Source of the DNA: Eudorina sp. 2006-703-Eu-15
Taxonomy: Eukaryota > Chlorophyta > Chlorophyceae > Chlamydomonadales > Volvocaceae
Assembly (NCBI GenBank): GCA_003117195.1
Contig: BDSI01000085.1
Coordinates: 358,465-422,464 of the forward strand
Length of the DNA stretch: 64,000 bases
Direction of reading: 5' to 3'
In this document: positions 12,476 to 50,570 of the stretch, piece after piece
Numbering within the stretch: position 1 is the stretch's first letter
Layout of the letters: each line of letters starts with the position of its first letter
The notes under the pieces: model-generated
What the model saw: the letters and a program-made list of their open reading frames with translations, nothing else
Told to the model about the DNA's origin: nothing
The model's database searches: none
Translations under genes and position numbers: made by a program

Positions 12476-13009
12476 CCTGGCATGACGAGTCATTGCTGTG
12501 ATGGATAGAGAAGAGGCACATGGCAGACATGAAAGGAAAGCAGACATGAGAACTCACATAGCAGCTGAAGGAAGGATGTGCATGATTATGAGACTCTGCA
12601 AGCAGGTATAGTACACATGCATGAGAATGCACTTGCATGAGGCAGGTACAGTATCATGGCAGCTTGCAATTCATCGTTGTGGTGGCCCATCATGACGATG
12701 GGAAGCAAGCTGCCATGATAATGTAGGATTGTGGGTTTGAACAGGCCGTTTATTGGAAGAGTGGAAGAGTGTTGGAGTGAGGCGTGCAATCAAGCGGTTG
12801 GCAAGTGGATGACGAAACGAAGAGTGGACGTGTTATCCCGAGCCGCGACGCTAAAAGTAAGGAAGTATGCTAAAGGGTTCCTACGTAGTGCTGTAAAGAC
12901 ATTTCACAGTGGTGCGGACATTAACGTCCGCGAATCGCGGAGCCCGATCCGCACAAGGAAAAGAGCGGCAAGCCTACCTTATCAAGCACACCGCACTGAA
13001 ACATCATCT

Positions 13010-13950
13010 AACAACACCGTAATTGCTGTCACGTAAAAAGAGGTGCGCAGCGCCTGAAAATGACGGTTGAAGGATGTCACGAAGAGGCCGGCAGGTGATG
13101 ACGTTAAGAGAGGTCAGAAACGCATGCGACTGAAAAGCGTAAAGAAGGAAATTGAAAAGGAATGCTAGTGGTGTTAAAACAAATCACAGGACTGATGCGG
13201 AGAGCAACTTAAAGCAATGTCGGAACATGAACGAAATACGATTGATCGCAACATGAACGCGCAGTTCAGCCCGGGCCGCACCGTTATATTGTTAGATAAG
13301 GAACAATGCAATAAATGCTTTGCTCGTTAAAGAAGGGGGAAGCAACTGACCATAATGGTGTACTGCCTTGCAGTCGAGCGATGTGTGGCAAGTCGGGACG
13401 AAGCTGCTTATGATGCACACCGCGATGAAATTTTATCTCAAAACACCGTAATTGTTGTCACGTAACAAGAGGTGCGCAGCGCTGCAGAACGACGGTTGAA
13501 GAATGTGATGACGAGCAAAGCGGGCTTACCATGACGTTAAGGCAGTTCCGAAACGCATGCAACTGAGAAGCATCCAGAAGGGAATTTAAAATCAATCGCA
13601 GTGGTGTAAATACAATTTACAGAAGTGACGCGGACAGCAAGTTCAGAACATGAAAGACGATGAATCGCAACATGAACGCACAGTTCAGCCAGAGCCGCGC
13701 CGTTATAAGATTAGATAGGCACAATTGCGAGGAACGTTTTGTTAACTTCAGAATGGAGGAAATGGCGGGTCATACAGGTGTACTGCCTTGCAGTCGAGCG
13801 ATGTGAGGCAAGTCGTGAGGAAGCTGGAATCTAATATGGCTGCAGCCTGTAGGCTTACCATTAGCTTTCGGGAACGAAATTAATACGTTCATCATTAATA
13901 GAGAGCTAGGTGCGCGGCGGGCTTGACAAAACGACGGCCGAACCAAAGAG
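13010..13950 (+). repeat. Diverged ~415-bp tandem repeat, two units plus a partial third
   Basis: The unit running from about AACACCGTAATTGCTGTCAC to GTACTGCCTTGCAGTCGAGCG occurs at ~13010-13420 and again at ~13435-13835. A third start (AGGTGCGCGGCGGGCTTGAC) lies at ~13907. The units differ by many substitutions and small gaps, so the array is old. No reading frame is conserved between units and I recognise no function. Confidence 0.65.
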
Positions 13951-14367
13951 AGCTGCGACGAGTGATTTCATTCCCTCGTTCACCGACCTCACGACAAACG
14001 ACACAGCACCAAACGTGCTGCGCGAAACGTGACGTCATTTTCTTGGCAGTGGGAAGTGAGCAACGATGAATGCGCCGAAGAATGGGCAGGACAACGTCAT
14101 GCAAACGCGCAGCCAATGAATCTGCGTAATCAGCGGAATAGCCATGAAGGTCATCAGCATCAGCACTAGGCAGAAGCATATATTAATTTTGCAGCGAACA
14201 GGGATCAGAGAGCGAGCGGTGCTCGCGAGAGTATCGCAAAGGAATCTACGAATCGCGACAGTATCGGAAGCAGGTATCGGAAGCAGGTATCTACGAATGG
14301 GAATCCATTCGGCGGCGCATGGTTTCGGGGCGCGTGCAGTACAGAGATTGCTCGTCCAGATTGTAGC

Positions 14368-14382
14368 GAGTATATAAAAGGC
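14368..14382 (+). promoter_or_regulatory. TATA-box-like sequence
   Basis: AGTATATAAAAGGCGGG is a strong TATA consensus with a GC-rich 3' flank. No gene follows within a normal distance; a diverged SINE fragment starts right after it. A chance match is possible. Confidence 0.25.
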
Positions 14383-14389
14383 GGGGGCA

Positions 14390-14512
14390 ATAATAGTGAT
14401 AATAATAATAATAATAATAATAGTACGCCGGCCGAAGCCTGGCGTGTATTAAGGGGGTGGGGAACTGAGGGGTGGCGTAGTCACCCCTGTATGCCCGCAC
14501 CACTGGAGAAGC
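14390..14512 (-). mobile_element. Truncated SINE (same family as 41610-42254), reverse
   Basis: After (AAT)n the sequence reads TACGCCGG..CCTGGCGTGTATTAAGGGGG. This is the reverse complement of the 3' end of the full SINE at 41610-42254, including its (AAT)n tail. Only the 3' end is recognisable. Confidence 0.5.
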
Positions 14513-14759
14513 CTAGATTTGTTATTATCATTTTATCCCACCCTCCATCACTCGCCGGGTCCGGATGATTGCGCCTGCGGTTTCTATCGTGTGTCGATGG
14601 ATGTGCAGGCAGGTGCTGTGTGCCTGGTCGGTGGTCGCTCCGAGTCTGCAGAGGAGCAACTTAAGTGTAGTCGGCAGGGTTCCAGTACTGCCCAGTGTGA
14701 CTATTTGCGCCTCGGCGTAGTGCACTGTCCACCCCGCCTTTGTTAGTTCCTCTTGAGGG

Positions 14760-14815
14760 GCGCGTCTATATATGGGTTTAGGGTTTAGGGGCGAGGGGCG
14801 CGTCTATATATATGT
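14760..14815 (+). repeat. Duplicated GAGGGGCGCGTCTATATATxx block with TTTAGGG units
   Basis: GAGGGGCGCGTCTATATAT occurs twice, separated by GGGTTTAGGGTTTAGGGG. The two TTTAGGG units resemble plant/volvocine telomere repeats but are far too few to be a telomere. Confidence 0.4.
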
Positions 14816-14887
14816 TTGTACAATAATGGCAGCTACATATACGGTGTCTGTCTGGGTGGGGTAGGTCATGGCCCGATGTGTTTTGTT

Positions 14888-15008
14888 TGCGGCGTTGAGG
14901 TCAGTGTGGAGGTGTATTGCTGCCTTGGCGGTGGGGCCTGCTGGGGCTTACCCTGGTATACACGTTGATCCCTTTGGGGTCCGCTGTAACGTTCATTCGT
15001 TCATACAT
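14888..15008 (+). mobile_element. 5'-truncated copy of the CCGCTGTAACG retroposon family
   Basis: Runs from GCGGCGTTGAGGTCAGTGTG to GGGGTCCGCTGTAACG, followed by TTCATTCGTTCAT. It is the + orientation counterpart of 10456-10590 and of the 60544 element. The tail is again a TTCA-type microsatellite. Confidence 0.6.
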
Positions 15009-15229
15009 ATACACGGACCCTTTCAGACTTCTGTAAGCAAGTAATAAGGAAGTGGTGCTCAATATACTACCCCTCTGTTCCGACCGAATGATGGTGCATG
15101 CAATGTAACGCCTAACTAGAACTCACATAACAATATTAATAACCCTAAACCCTAACTGATAATAAGGACACAGGACGACACTGTGGGCCCGGCTCCCGGG
15201 ACTACTGCATTAGTTGGTGCGTGCGGCGG

Positions 15230-15783
15230 GGCGGGCGATCCTGGCGTGTCAGTAACCTGGTGTCCTTATGCGACAAACCCCCTAGCTGCTAGCCTAGCGG
15301 GGCCTATCGGCTAGCTAGCAGCAGGCGCGGCTAGGGGCCGGACGCCTGCTAGGCGCGGCTAGGGGCCGGACGCCTGCTAGCGCGGCTAAGGCCCGATAGG
15401 CTATCCGGCTAGCCCCTAGCCGCTAGCCCTAGCCGCTAGCCCTAGCCGCTAGCCTAGCCGCCATAGCCCTAGCCGATAACCGAACCACTAGGCTAGCCGA
15501 TAGCCCTAGCCGCTAGCACTAGTCGCAAGCCTGGCCGCGACTCTAGCCCCTAGCCTAGCCGCTAGCCTGTGTTGGGCCCTGCCTGTTGGCCGGTAATGGC
15601 TGCATGCGTGACCCCCTCCACACAAATAAGACAGCCGCGAAACCGCGAAACGTCATCAGGGCTGCATGACCCCCCTCCCCTCCGCAGGTGTGGTGGATGG
15701 TCTGATGATATGAGTCCCCTAGGAAGGTATCTGGGCCCGTTGGATCGCCCGGTCGGGACCAGGATACACCTTGTAACGGTTGT
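15230..15783 (+). mobile_element. SINE copy (family of 58925-59181) interrupted by a CTAGCC minisatellite
   Basis: The pieces AGTAACCTGGTGT (about 15251) and GTTGGGCCCTGCCTG (about 15572 on) are contiguous in the B-region copy near 55668. The 3' part, ATCTGGGCCCGTTGGA through CACCTTGTAACGGTT, matches the end of the full element at 58925-59181 (reverse there). The two halves are separated by ~300 bp of CTAGCCG-type repeats. Confidence 0.6.
15278..15572 (+). repeat. CTAGCC/CTAGCCG minisatellite
   Basis: About 295 bp built from GCTAGCC, GCCCTAGCC and GGCTAGGGGCCGG units, some inverted, so it is rich in local hairpins. It sits inside a SINE copy, apparently as an expansion or insertion. Confidence 0.8.
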
Positions 15784-16263
15784 ACTATGGGAAACCTCAT
15801 TAACAATACGGAAAATAACGTTGCGATGAAAAAGAATTTGCTTTTGAAATGGAGAAAATACGGAGGCTGAACTAGTTGGGCGCGGGCAAATTCATAAGTG
15901 GTTACGTGTACCGTTGACCACAACGAGCACACCCGTGCGCTTCTCATTGGCTCGCTTTGTGTTTTAGATACGCCACAACCATCAGTCAAGATATGTTAAA
16001 AATATTATATGTCATGAAATCCATTGCTATGCAATGCGGCGCGTAAGAAGTCGCAGAAATTGGGCACATGGGGAGAACGGGCAGTTCCAATTGTAGAAGG
16101 AAGCCAGCAGTCCAGACCGAACCTAAACTGATTTATTTTATTGTGTTCTCTACTTGCGTGATCGCTTTACGCCATTATATGGTGTCGTTCGTTCGCGCCG
16201 AAAGCCTGCATTTGTGCGTTGCCAGGATTCAATCAAGGTTGCGGGCAACATGAATTGATTCAA

Positions 16264-16273
16264 TGATATAAAA
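16264..16273 (+). promoter_or_regulatory. TATA-like box upstream of gene A
   Basis: GATATAAAAGG lies about 350 bp before the gene A start codon. The aligned position in copy B (ATATTACTAAATAG, about 49210) lacks it, so the promoter role is uncertain. Confidence 0.2.
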
Positions 16274-16619
16274 GGTCAGTCCGTTTAATCAGTTCTATTC
16301 GTTGTTCCTTGATTCGAAGCGGTTGGCGCCACCCCTGGAACTATATGATCACCGGTCAACAGTTGAGCTGCAAGCCGTGGATACACATACCTGGATAAAG
16401 AATGTTTCATTAAAGAGGATGCAACCTTAGTGGTAGTGCTGCTGTGCACAAGCGAGTTCCTTTCTGCTTCAAAACCAGCTTTAATTCCCTTCAACACTGA
16501 ATGTGCGCAATCAAGATTTCGTGTTATTATGTCAACGTTCGCATTGTTGCAGATGGACAGCGCGAAAGGTCGGCTCACAATCCCCCAAATACAAACAACC
16601 TTCTAACGCTGCACCGCAA

Positions 16620-44493
<27,874 letters not shown>

Positions 44494-44582
44494 GTGGCCG
44501 CTGAAGGCGACCACAGCGGCCGCCCCGGCGACTGAGCGATGCTGAGCGGCCGAGCGATGTCATATGATGCATGGCGATGGCG

Positions 44583-44646
44583 GTAGGTAGGTAGGTAGGT
44601 AGGTAGGTTGGTAGGTAGGTAGGTAGGTAGGTAGGTAGGTAGGTAG
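44583..44646 (+). repeat. (GTAG)n microsatellite
   Basis: About 16 units of TAGG with one TTGG interruption, just downstream of the gene A stop, probably in its 3' UTR. Confidence 0.9.
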
Positions 44647-44783
44647 GGGCGCTGAGGCAGCTCGGCGGCTCCGACGCGACCCCAGCTAGCGCAGAAATGC
44701 CGACACACCGACCGACCCCACGATGCGAGCTACCCGAGCAGCTCGTAGCAGCTCTCAGCGGCGCGGGTGAGCAGCGCAGTGCT

Positions 44784-44788
44784 TGTAA
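44784..44788 (+). promoter_or_regulatory. Candidate polyadenylation signal (TGTAA) of gene A
   Basis: TGTAA is the usual volvocine polyadenylation signal. This copy lies about 290 bp after the gene A stop, a normal 3' UTR length for these algae. A single 5-mer is weak evidence. Confidence 0.35.
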
Positions 44789-44952
44789 GCCAGGCTTACT
44801 TACAGCCCCGAGTCATCCATCCGGGGTTACGCCTGTGTGCGTGCTTACAGCGCTGACCTACCCCGGTCAACAGCAGGGAACAAACATACATAGGAATGAA
44901 TCGGCGGGTGATGCACGTGTATGTGTGGATGATCGGATGGATGCATGGGTGG

Positions 44953-44992
44953 ACGGACGGACGGACGGACGGACGGACGGACGGACGGACGT
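44953..44992 (+). repeat. (GGAC)n microsatellite
   Basis: About ten units of GGAC downstream of gene A. Confidence 0.9.
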
Positions 44993-44999
44993 GATAGGT

Positions 45000-46170
45000 T
45001 TGATGATGGGATGTTTCGGTAGATATACATGTCGTCACGTGTGCGTTGTATCTGCGTGTTTGTTTATGCACCCTGTCTATCTATCCTGTCACCTGCAGCC
45101 TTATCGCAATACATACTGCGGCTATTCGGTGGCCGTAGCGTGGTGTGTGTTTCGTTTTCCAGCTGCTGCGCGGCTGCTCGATCGATAGCGCCGCCGTGTC
45201 GTCGTCCGCCATGTGAGTAGCTAATCGGTAGGCGACATTCATTCACGCATGTGTGTATGTGGACACGTACATACGGCGGGCGCGGTGCGGCTTAGTGCGT
45301 GCATGCGTGGTCGCATCGTTCATCAGCTCGCTGTCGGTGGAAAGGTGGTGTATGTCACCGACTGCGGCAGCCAAAATATTTAGTGTTTTTAGGGTTTAAC
45401 TGCAGCAGAAGCATGCAAGCTCCGCCGCGAGTTGTATTGCCGCTTCCGGCGGCGTGTGTGCTGGCATGGCGGCGTGGCTGGATCGCTCGTTGCGCTGCGC
45501 TGGGGTTTCGTTGATGATTACATATATGTAGAGGCTTGCTGCACTGCACCGCACCGCACCGCACTGCACTGCACTGCTGTTGCACACATACGCGCGTGTA
45601 TGCATGTGTTGCATTATGAGTGTGAAAAGACGGTGGTGATGTGCGCCGCGCAGCCGCTGGAGCGAGCGCGTTTATCGTTGTCATCGTCTGCTTGGTGCGG
45701 TAAAACTAGCCTGGTCCGCGTCCCAACGTAATCGTACTAGCAAGGGTTGCACCCTCCGGCAGGCCTACCTGCCCAGCTGAGCCAGAGCGAGGCGTCTCGC
45801 ACGCGTCAGGCCTTGCTGGGTCCGGGTATGCAGTCGGGTGCTCCATGATGGGGCTATGGTTTGCACAAGGCAGCACATCACCACGCAAGCTTCCCTGTCG
45901 TACACCCCTTCCCGTCGCAAGCGGCCCTCGCCTACACGTCCCGCTCGCTGCCAACTCCCACTGGTCGGGCCCGACCCTCCTCGGGCACCCACGGATCCCC
46001 ATCGTGCCCGGAAATGGGCTTCCCTAGTCCCAATCCCTACACCCTAGCGTCTCGCGCTGCTATCTATCCATCACGAGTCTACGTCTACTGGCTGCACGCA
46101 GCGGATCCGGCCGTCCACCACCGATAGGATTGGGTGGTCCGGTCCCACCCCCTCCCATCCCCGTCGCGGT
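45000..46170. other. Intergenic stretch between genes A and B
   Basis: No gene recognised. 45700-46170 has a distinct, more C-rich composition and abuts the large TGTGTC array. It may be part of an unidentified retroposon but I see no terminus. Confidence 0.4.
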
Positions 46171-46176
46171 CGGCCC

Positions 46177-46660
46177 TGTGTGTGTGTGTGTGTGTGTGTG
46201 TCTGTGTCTGTGTGTGTGTCTGTGTGTGTGTCTGTGTGTGTGTGTGTCTGTGTGTGTGTCTGTGTGTGTGTCTGTGTGTGTGTCTGTGTGTGTGTCTGTG
46301 TGTGTGTCTGTGTGTCTGTGTGTCTGTGTGTCTGTGTGTCTGTGTGTCTGTGTGTCTGTGTGTCTGTGTGTCTGTGTGTCTGTGTGTCTGTGTGTCTGTG
46401 TGTCTGTGTGTCTGTGTGTCTGTGTGTCTGTGTGTCTGTGTGTCTGTGTGTCTGTGTGTCTGTGTGTCTGTGTGTCTGTGTGTCTGTGTGTCTGTGTGTC
46501 TGTGTGTCTGTGCGTCTGTGTGTCTGTGCGTCTGTGCGTCTGTGTGTCTGTGTGTCTGTGTGTGTGTGTGTGTCTGTGTGTCTGTGTGTCTGTGTGTCTG
46601 TGTGTGTGTGTCTATGTGTCTGTGTGTGTCTGTGTGTGTGTCTGTGTGTGTGTCTGTGTC
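46177..46660 (+). repeat. (TGTGTC TG)n microsatellite, ~480 bp
   Basis: Mostly TGTGTCTG units with pure (TG)n patches. It directly adjoins the TGTAACG-type 3' end of a reverse SINE on its right, so it may have grown from the tail of that SINE. It produces long Val/Cys/Ser frames that are not genes. Confidence 0.95.
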
Positions 46661-47200
46661 GTTACATATCTGCCGGGCCGACGCTGGCCGGGGACGCTAA
46701 CCCGTCCCATTCGGGAGACCGACGAAGCACTCCTCTGATGAGGAGGGGCGTAGTCCACTTAGTCCACACTGTACCGCCGACGGGGGGGGTACTCACCGCC
46801 TACCGTAATCGTCGCAGGACTGCGTCCACCTAATCCATTAGCCAGATCAACTAGCCCAGGTGCCTACAGCCCCCTTGCCACCAGACGCATGCTCTACAGC
46901 CGCGTTATTTGACTACCACCAGGCACGCACACCGGTGCCTGTACACCCTTATCATCGCAGGAGTGCTGCCTTCCTGTTGTCCTTCAACCAACTGACTATT
47001 GCTCACCAGACACTCCTCAATCCACTGTACATCCGCTGTCAGTAGCGCTGTATGTGTCCGCCGAGGCATAGTCGCCTCCTTGAAGCCAAGTCTTGGCTCC
47101 AGCAGCTCCTCCAAGGCCGCCGCTTGTCCTGAGATCCATCCCTCTACACCCCGACCTGTTTCATTCGGGGGACTAGGGATTCGAACCCATATCTACCGCA
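46660..47200 (-). mobile_element. Probable tRNA-headed SINE, reverse, with a microsatellite tail
   Basis: The minus strand begins near a B box GGGTTCGAATCCC (47176-47188), runs about 530 bp without coding capacity and ends CAGATATGTAACG. The giant microsatellite at 46177-46660 follows. This matches the 3'-end style (TGTAACG plus simple-sequence tail) of the other SINEs here. No target-site duplication identified. Confidence 0.55.
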
Positions 47201-48684
47201 AGAACGTTGCCGCCCGGTGTGTGTGTGTGTGTCTCATCGCCTGACCTGGCTTGCATGCATGTGGATGTACGTGTATGCACATGTGTGCGCGTATACGTGT
47301 GCGTCGGCAGTACATTGAAAACGTGGGACGAGCGCCGGGTGGAAGTAAGGACACAAATTCAAGTCGCTGCCGGGGCAACTAACGTGCGCGCGTGCTTCGG
47401 CTTGATTGGCGGATGCTGAGGACGGACAAACACGTGGATGGCGTCGGAGGATCTGATGACGAAGGCCGGCGGGGTGACAGTGACATACAGCCGGCAGGGT
47501 GAGGACAGTAGTGACAGCGGGGGCGGGCGGGATGACAGTGGGACAGCTACAGTGGGACAGCTACCGTCACATACGGTCGGTACGCTTACTCGCTCGCATT
47601 GGGGTAAGTCGTACATTCATTCTGTTCCGTAGCCATGACAATAGATGTATGGGCTCCTTCGTTTTATTCCCCATCCGCGAGCACTATCTATCTATGTCGA
47701 TCGATCGATGCTAATCGATGCACGTGCATGAATGATGATCATTCGGTGTGCCGTGCATGCATGCGTGCACGTATGCATGCATTTCAGGGATCGAAGCGCA
47801 GGCAGGCAGGCAGGTAGCTGGATGGGTAGGTAGGTAGGTGGGTAGCTGCAGAAATGGCCTCCGTGGAGCGACCCGCACGATGGTGCATGCATTCCCCCTG
47901 CGCCGCGGCCGCCATGACGGCGGCTCCAGTGGTGCTCCAATAGTGCGCCGGCCATCATTACTGTTGATGACTGCTCGCTTCGGCTGAATGTACGGCGGGG
48001 GCGCGCATGGCCCTACGTAGCCGCCTCACTCTCTGCCCACGTGGAGTAGTGTGTGACGGAGGAACGGCCACGGCCACACCCAGCAGCCACCCAGCCACTC
48101 GCTCGCTCGTCATACATATATGTCCGCCGCAAGGGCGTGTCTCCTAAGCCGGCATCACCGCCCCGCCGCCACAATATGTATGTATACTGCTGATGCGCGG
48201 ATGAGCTAGAAAGTGTGTGCGTGCGAGCGTGCGTGCCTCAGCCGCCGCCACCCGCAGGCGGCATTACATACGTCACGTCGCTCCAAGCGAGCTGCAGGAT
48301 GATAATTTTCTTGGTTAGGATCGTTCGATAGTTTGTTTCCTAGTTAAATAGATAGTGGGACCCTGATGAGGGTGCGCGCTGATCGATGCATGATGGACAG
48401 CGAGGATGCGGCGACGGATGGATCGACCGCTCATCGATCGTTACGTAATTGCCTGCTGTGTATATGTCCGCCCCGAGATATGTAAGGGCATGATGATGAA
48501 TGAATGGACAGAAAGGATGAAAGGATGCCTCTGACGCTAGCGTAGCTTAGCCCAGCAGCCTAGTGAATGAATAGTGCGCCGTGTAACGCATTATTCTCAG
48601 ACAGTTTCCCCTCCCATTCCTCCGCAATCCTAGGGGGCGGAGCCCCCCAAACGCGCTTTGCTCTGGGGACCCGCCAAAAAAACA
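47201..48684. other. Intergenic stretch upstream of the B duplication, no gene recognised
   Basis: Includes short (GT)n and (GCAG)n/(GTAG)n runs at 47219 and 47800-47845. No coding frame or RNA gene supported. Confidence 0.5.
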
Positions 48685-49592
48685 TCATTAATAATATGGA
48701 CATCGTTGCATTAAAGAGTTGGCTTTTGAAACTGAGAACATACGGAGGCATGATTAGCCGGGCGAAAACAATTTCGTAAGTGGATTTCAGTGTTCTGTAA
48801 CCGTACCGTTGGGCCCGTTGACCAACAACGAGTGCACACGTGCTGGCCCGTGCTGGCCCGTGCGCTTCTCACTACTGGCTCACTTTGTGCCTTAGATGCG
48901 CCACAACCGTCAGCTAAAATACATTTAAAATTACCCATATTTCAGGCTGTTCATTAGAATGCATTGATGTGCGTAGGAAGTCACACGCAGAAATTGGACA
49001 CATGCGGAGAACGGGCAGTGCCAATTGTTGAAGGAAGCCAGCAGTCAAGTTCGAAACTGAACTGATTTAATTCATTGTTCTGCATAACTGTGCGCTTCTG
49101 GTTTATGCTTTACACTTTTATATGGTGTCGTCCGTTCGCGCGAAAAGACGTACGAGTACTGCTGCATCTCTGCGTGACCATCAAGATCGGGGGCAACATG
49201 AATTGATTGAATATTACTAAATAGTGAAATTGTCAGTCCTTTATCAGCTCTATTCGTTGTTCCTTGATTATAAACGGATGGCGCGCGCCACCCCTGGAAC
49301 TACGTTATCACTGGTCAACAGCTGAGCTGCAACGAAGCCGCCGTATACACGCAGGTATAGTTTCACGTTGTTTCACAAAAGAGGATGCAGCATTAGAGGC
49401 TGTGCTGCTGTGCACGGGCGGGTTCTTTTCTGCTTCAAAATCAGCTTTGATTCCCTTCAATACTGAATGGGCACAATAATCAAGGTCGCGTGTTGTTATG
49501 CTAACGTTCGCATTCTTGCAGATGGACACTGCGAAAGGTCGGTTCACATTCTCCCAAACACAAACAACCTGCTAAAACTGCACCGGAAATAA

Positions 49593-50538
49593 ATGGCTGC
49601 ACTTGGCTGCGATATGATCAAGTGGGGCATTTCGCTATTACTCTTAACGCTCGGTAAGGTTCCGCCGTGTGCACCAAGGCAGCTATTCTACTGCAATTCT
49701 CGACTTCACTAAATTGGAGGCAGGCATGTGTTCGATCGAATGTCCAGCTTATTATGTCAACCAAATGGACAGTTTTCGTTGGGATCAAAACTGCAAGATC
49801 GTTGAACTGCAGCTGCCGTCGCTGAATATATATGCTTCAGATATGTCATGCATCGCATGAAGCTCCGTGCGTATTATGGGAAGTGATACAAACCACGCAT
49901 GGGTGTGCGATCAGTGATGTCGGATACTCTGCATTCATGGCCGCCCGCACATCCTCATCATCATCACGACCTCCGTCACTACTCATGCACTGCCCTCCTG
50001 CCCTCCTGCAAGGGCAGGATGTGCAACCTAGGTACCACGCACCCATGAGCATTCGAAGCCTGGACCTCAAGGGAACAGCAGCAGCATTATCCATGTGCTA
50101 CTCGCGCACAACTAACACCACTTACAAATACCCCGCCCCGCCTGCTGCTGCTGCAGCCCAAAGCAGCGGCCAGCAGCAGCAGCTGTCACCCGCAGAGGCG
50201 GCAGCTACTGGCACCTTCTCACTCGCCCCGCCGCCAAGTCACACTTGCCGTGTTGTTCTGCATGGCGCTGTGAGCCCTACAAACGGCACCTTCCTGTTAG
50301 AGGAATTTCGTATGAGCTGCAACGTCAGTGTGCTGGCAGCAGTGCCAGGCTCAGATACCTCGGCGTCATCCGCTGATGATGTCTTGATGGTGCGGCTCGG
50401 AAGGTATTTATGGGAGTACGTCAACGGCAGCCAGCATACGGGCCTAGTAGTTGGGGCTCGCGTGGTTGGCATCAGGCAGCGGAAGGCTGCAGCACCTCCA
50501 CCACTTCCATTATATTCCCCTGAGGATGACTACTTCAC

Positions 50539-50570
<32 letters not shown>

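Noticed and set aside
14775..14800. Telomere repeat (TTTAGGG)
   Set aside because: Only two units here and single units at 15137, 19665, 37516 and 45385. These are too short and scattered to be telomeric.
46730..46760. Second hammerhead (CTGATGA core)
   Set aside because: CTCCTCTGATGAGGAGGGG is a simple palindrome with no GAAA core or third stem.
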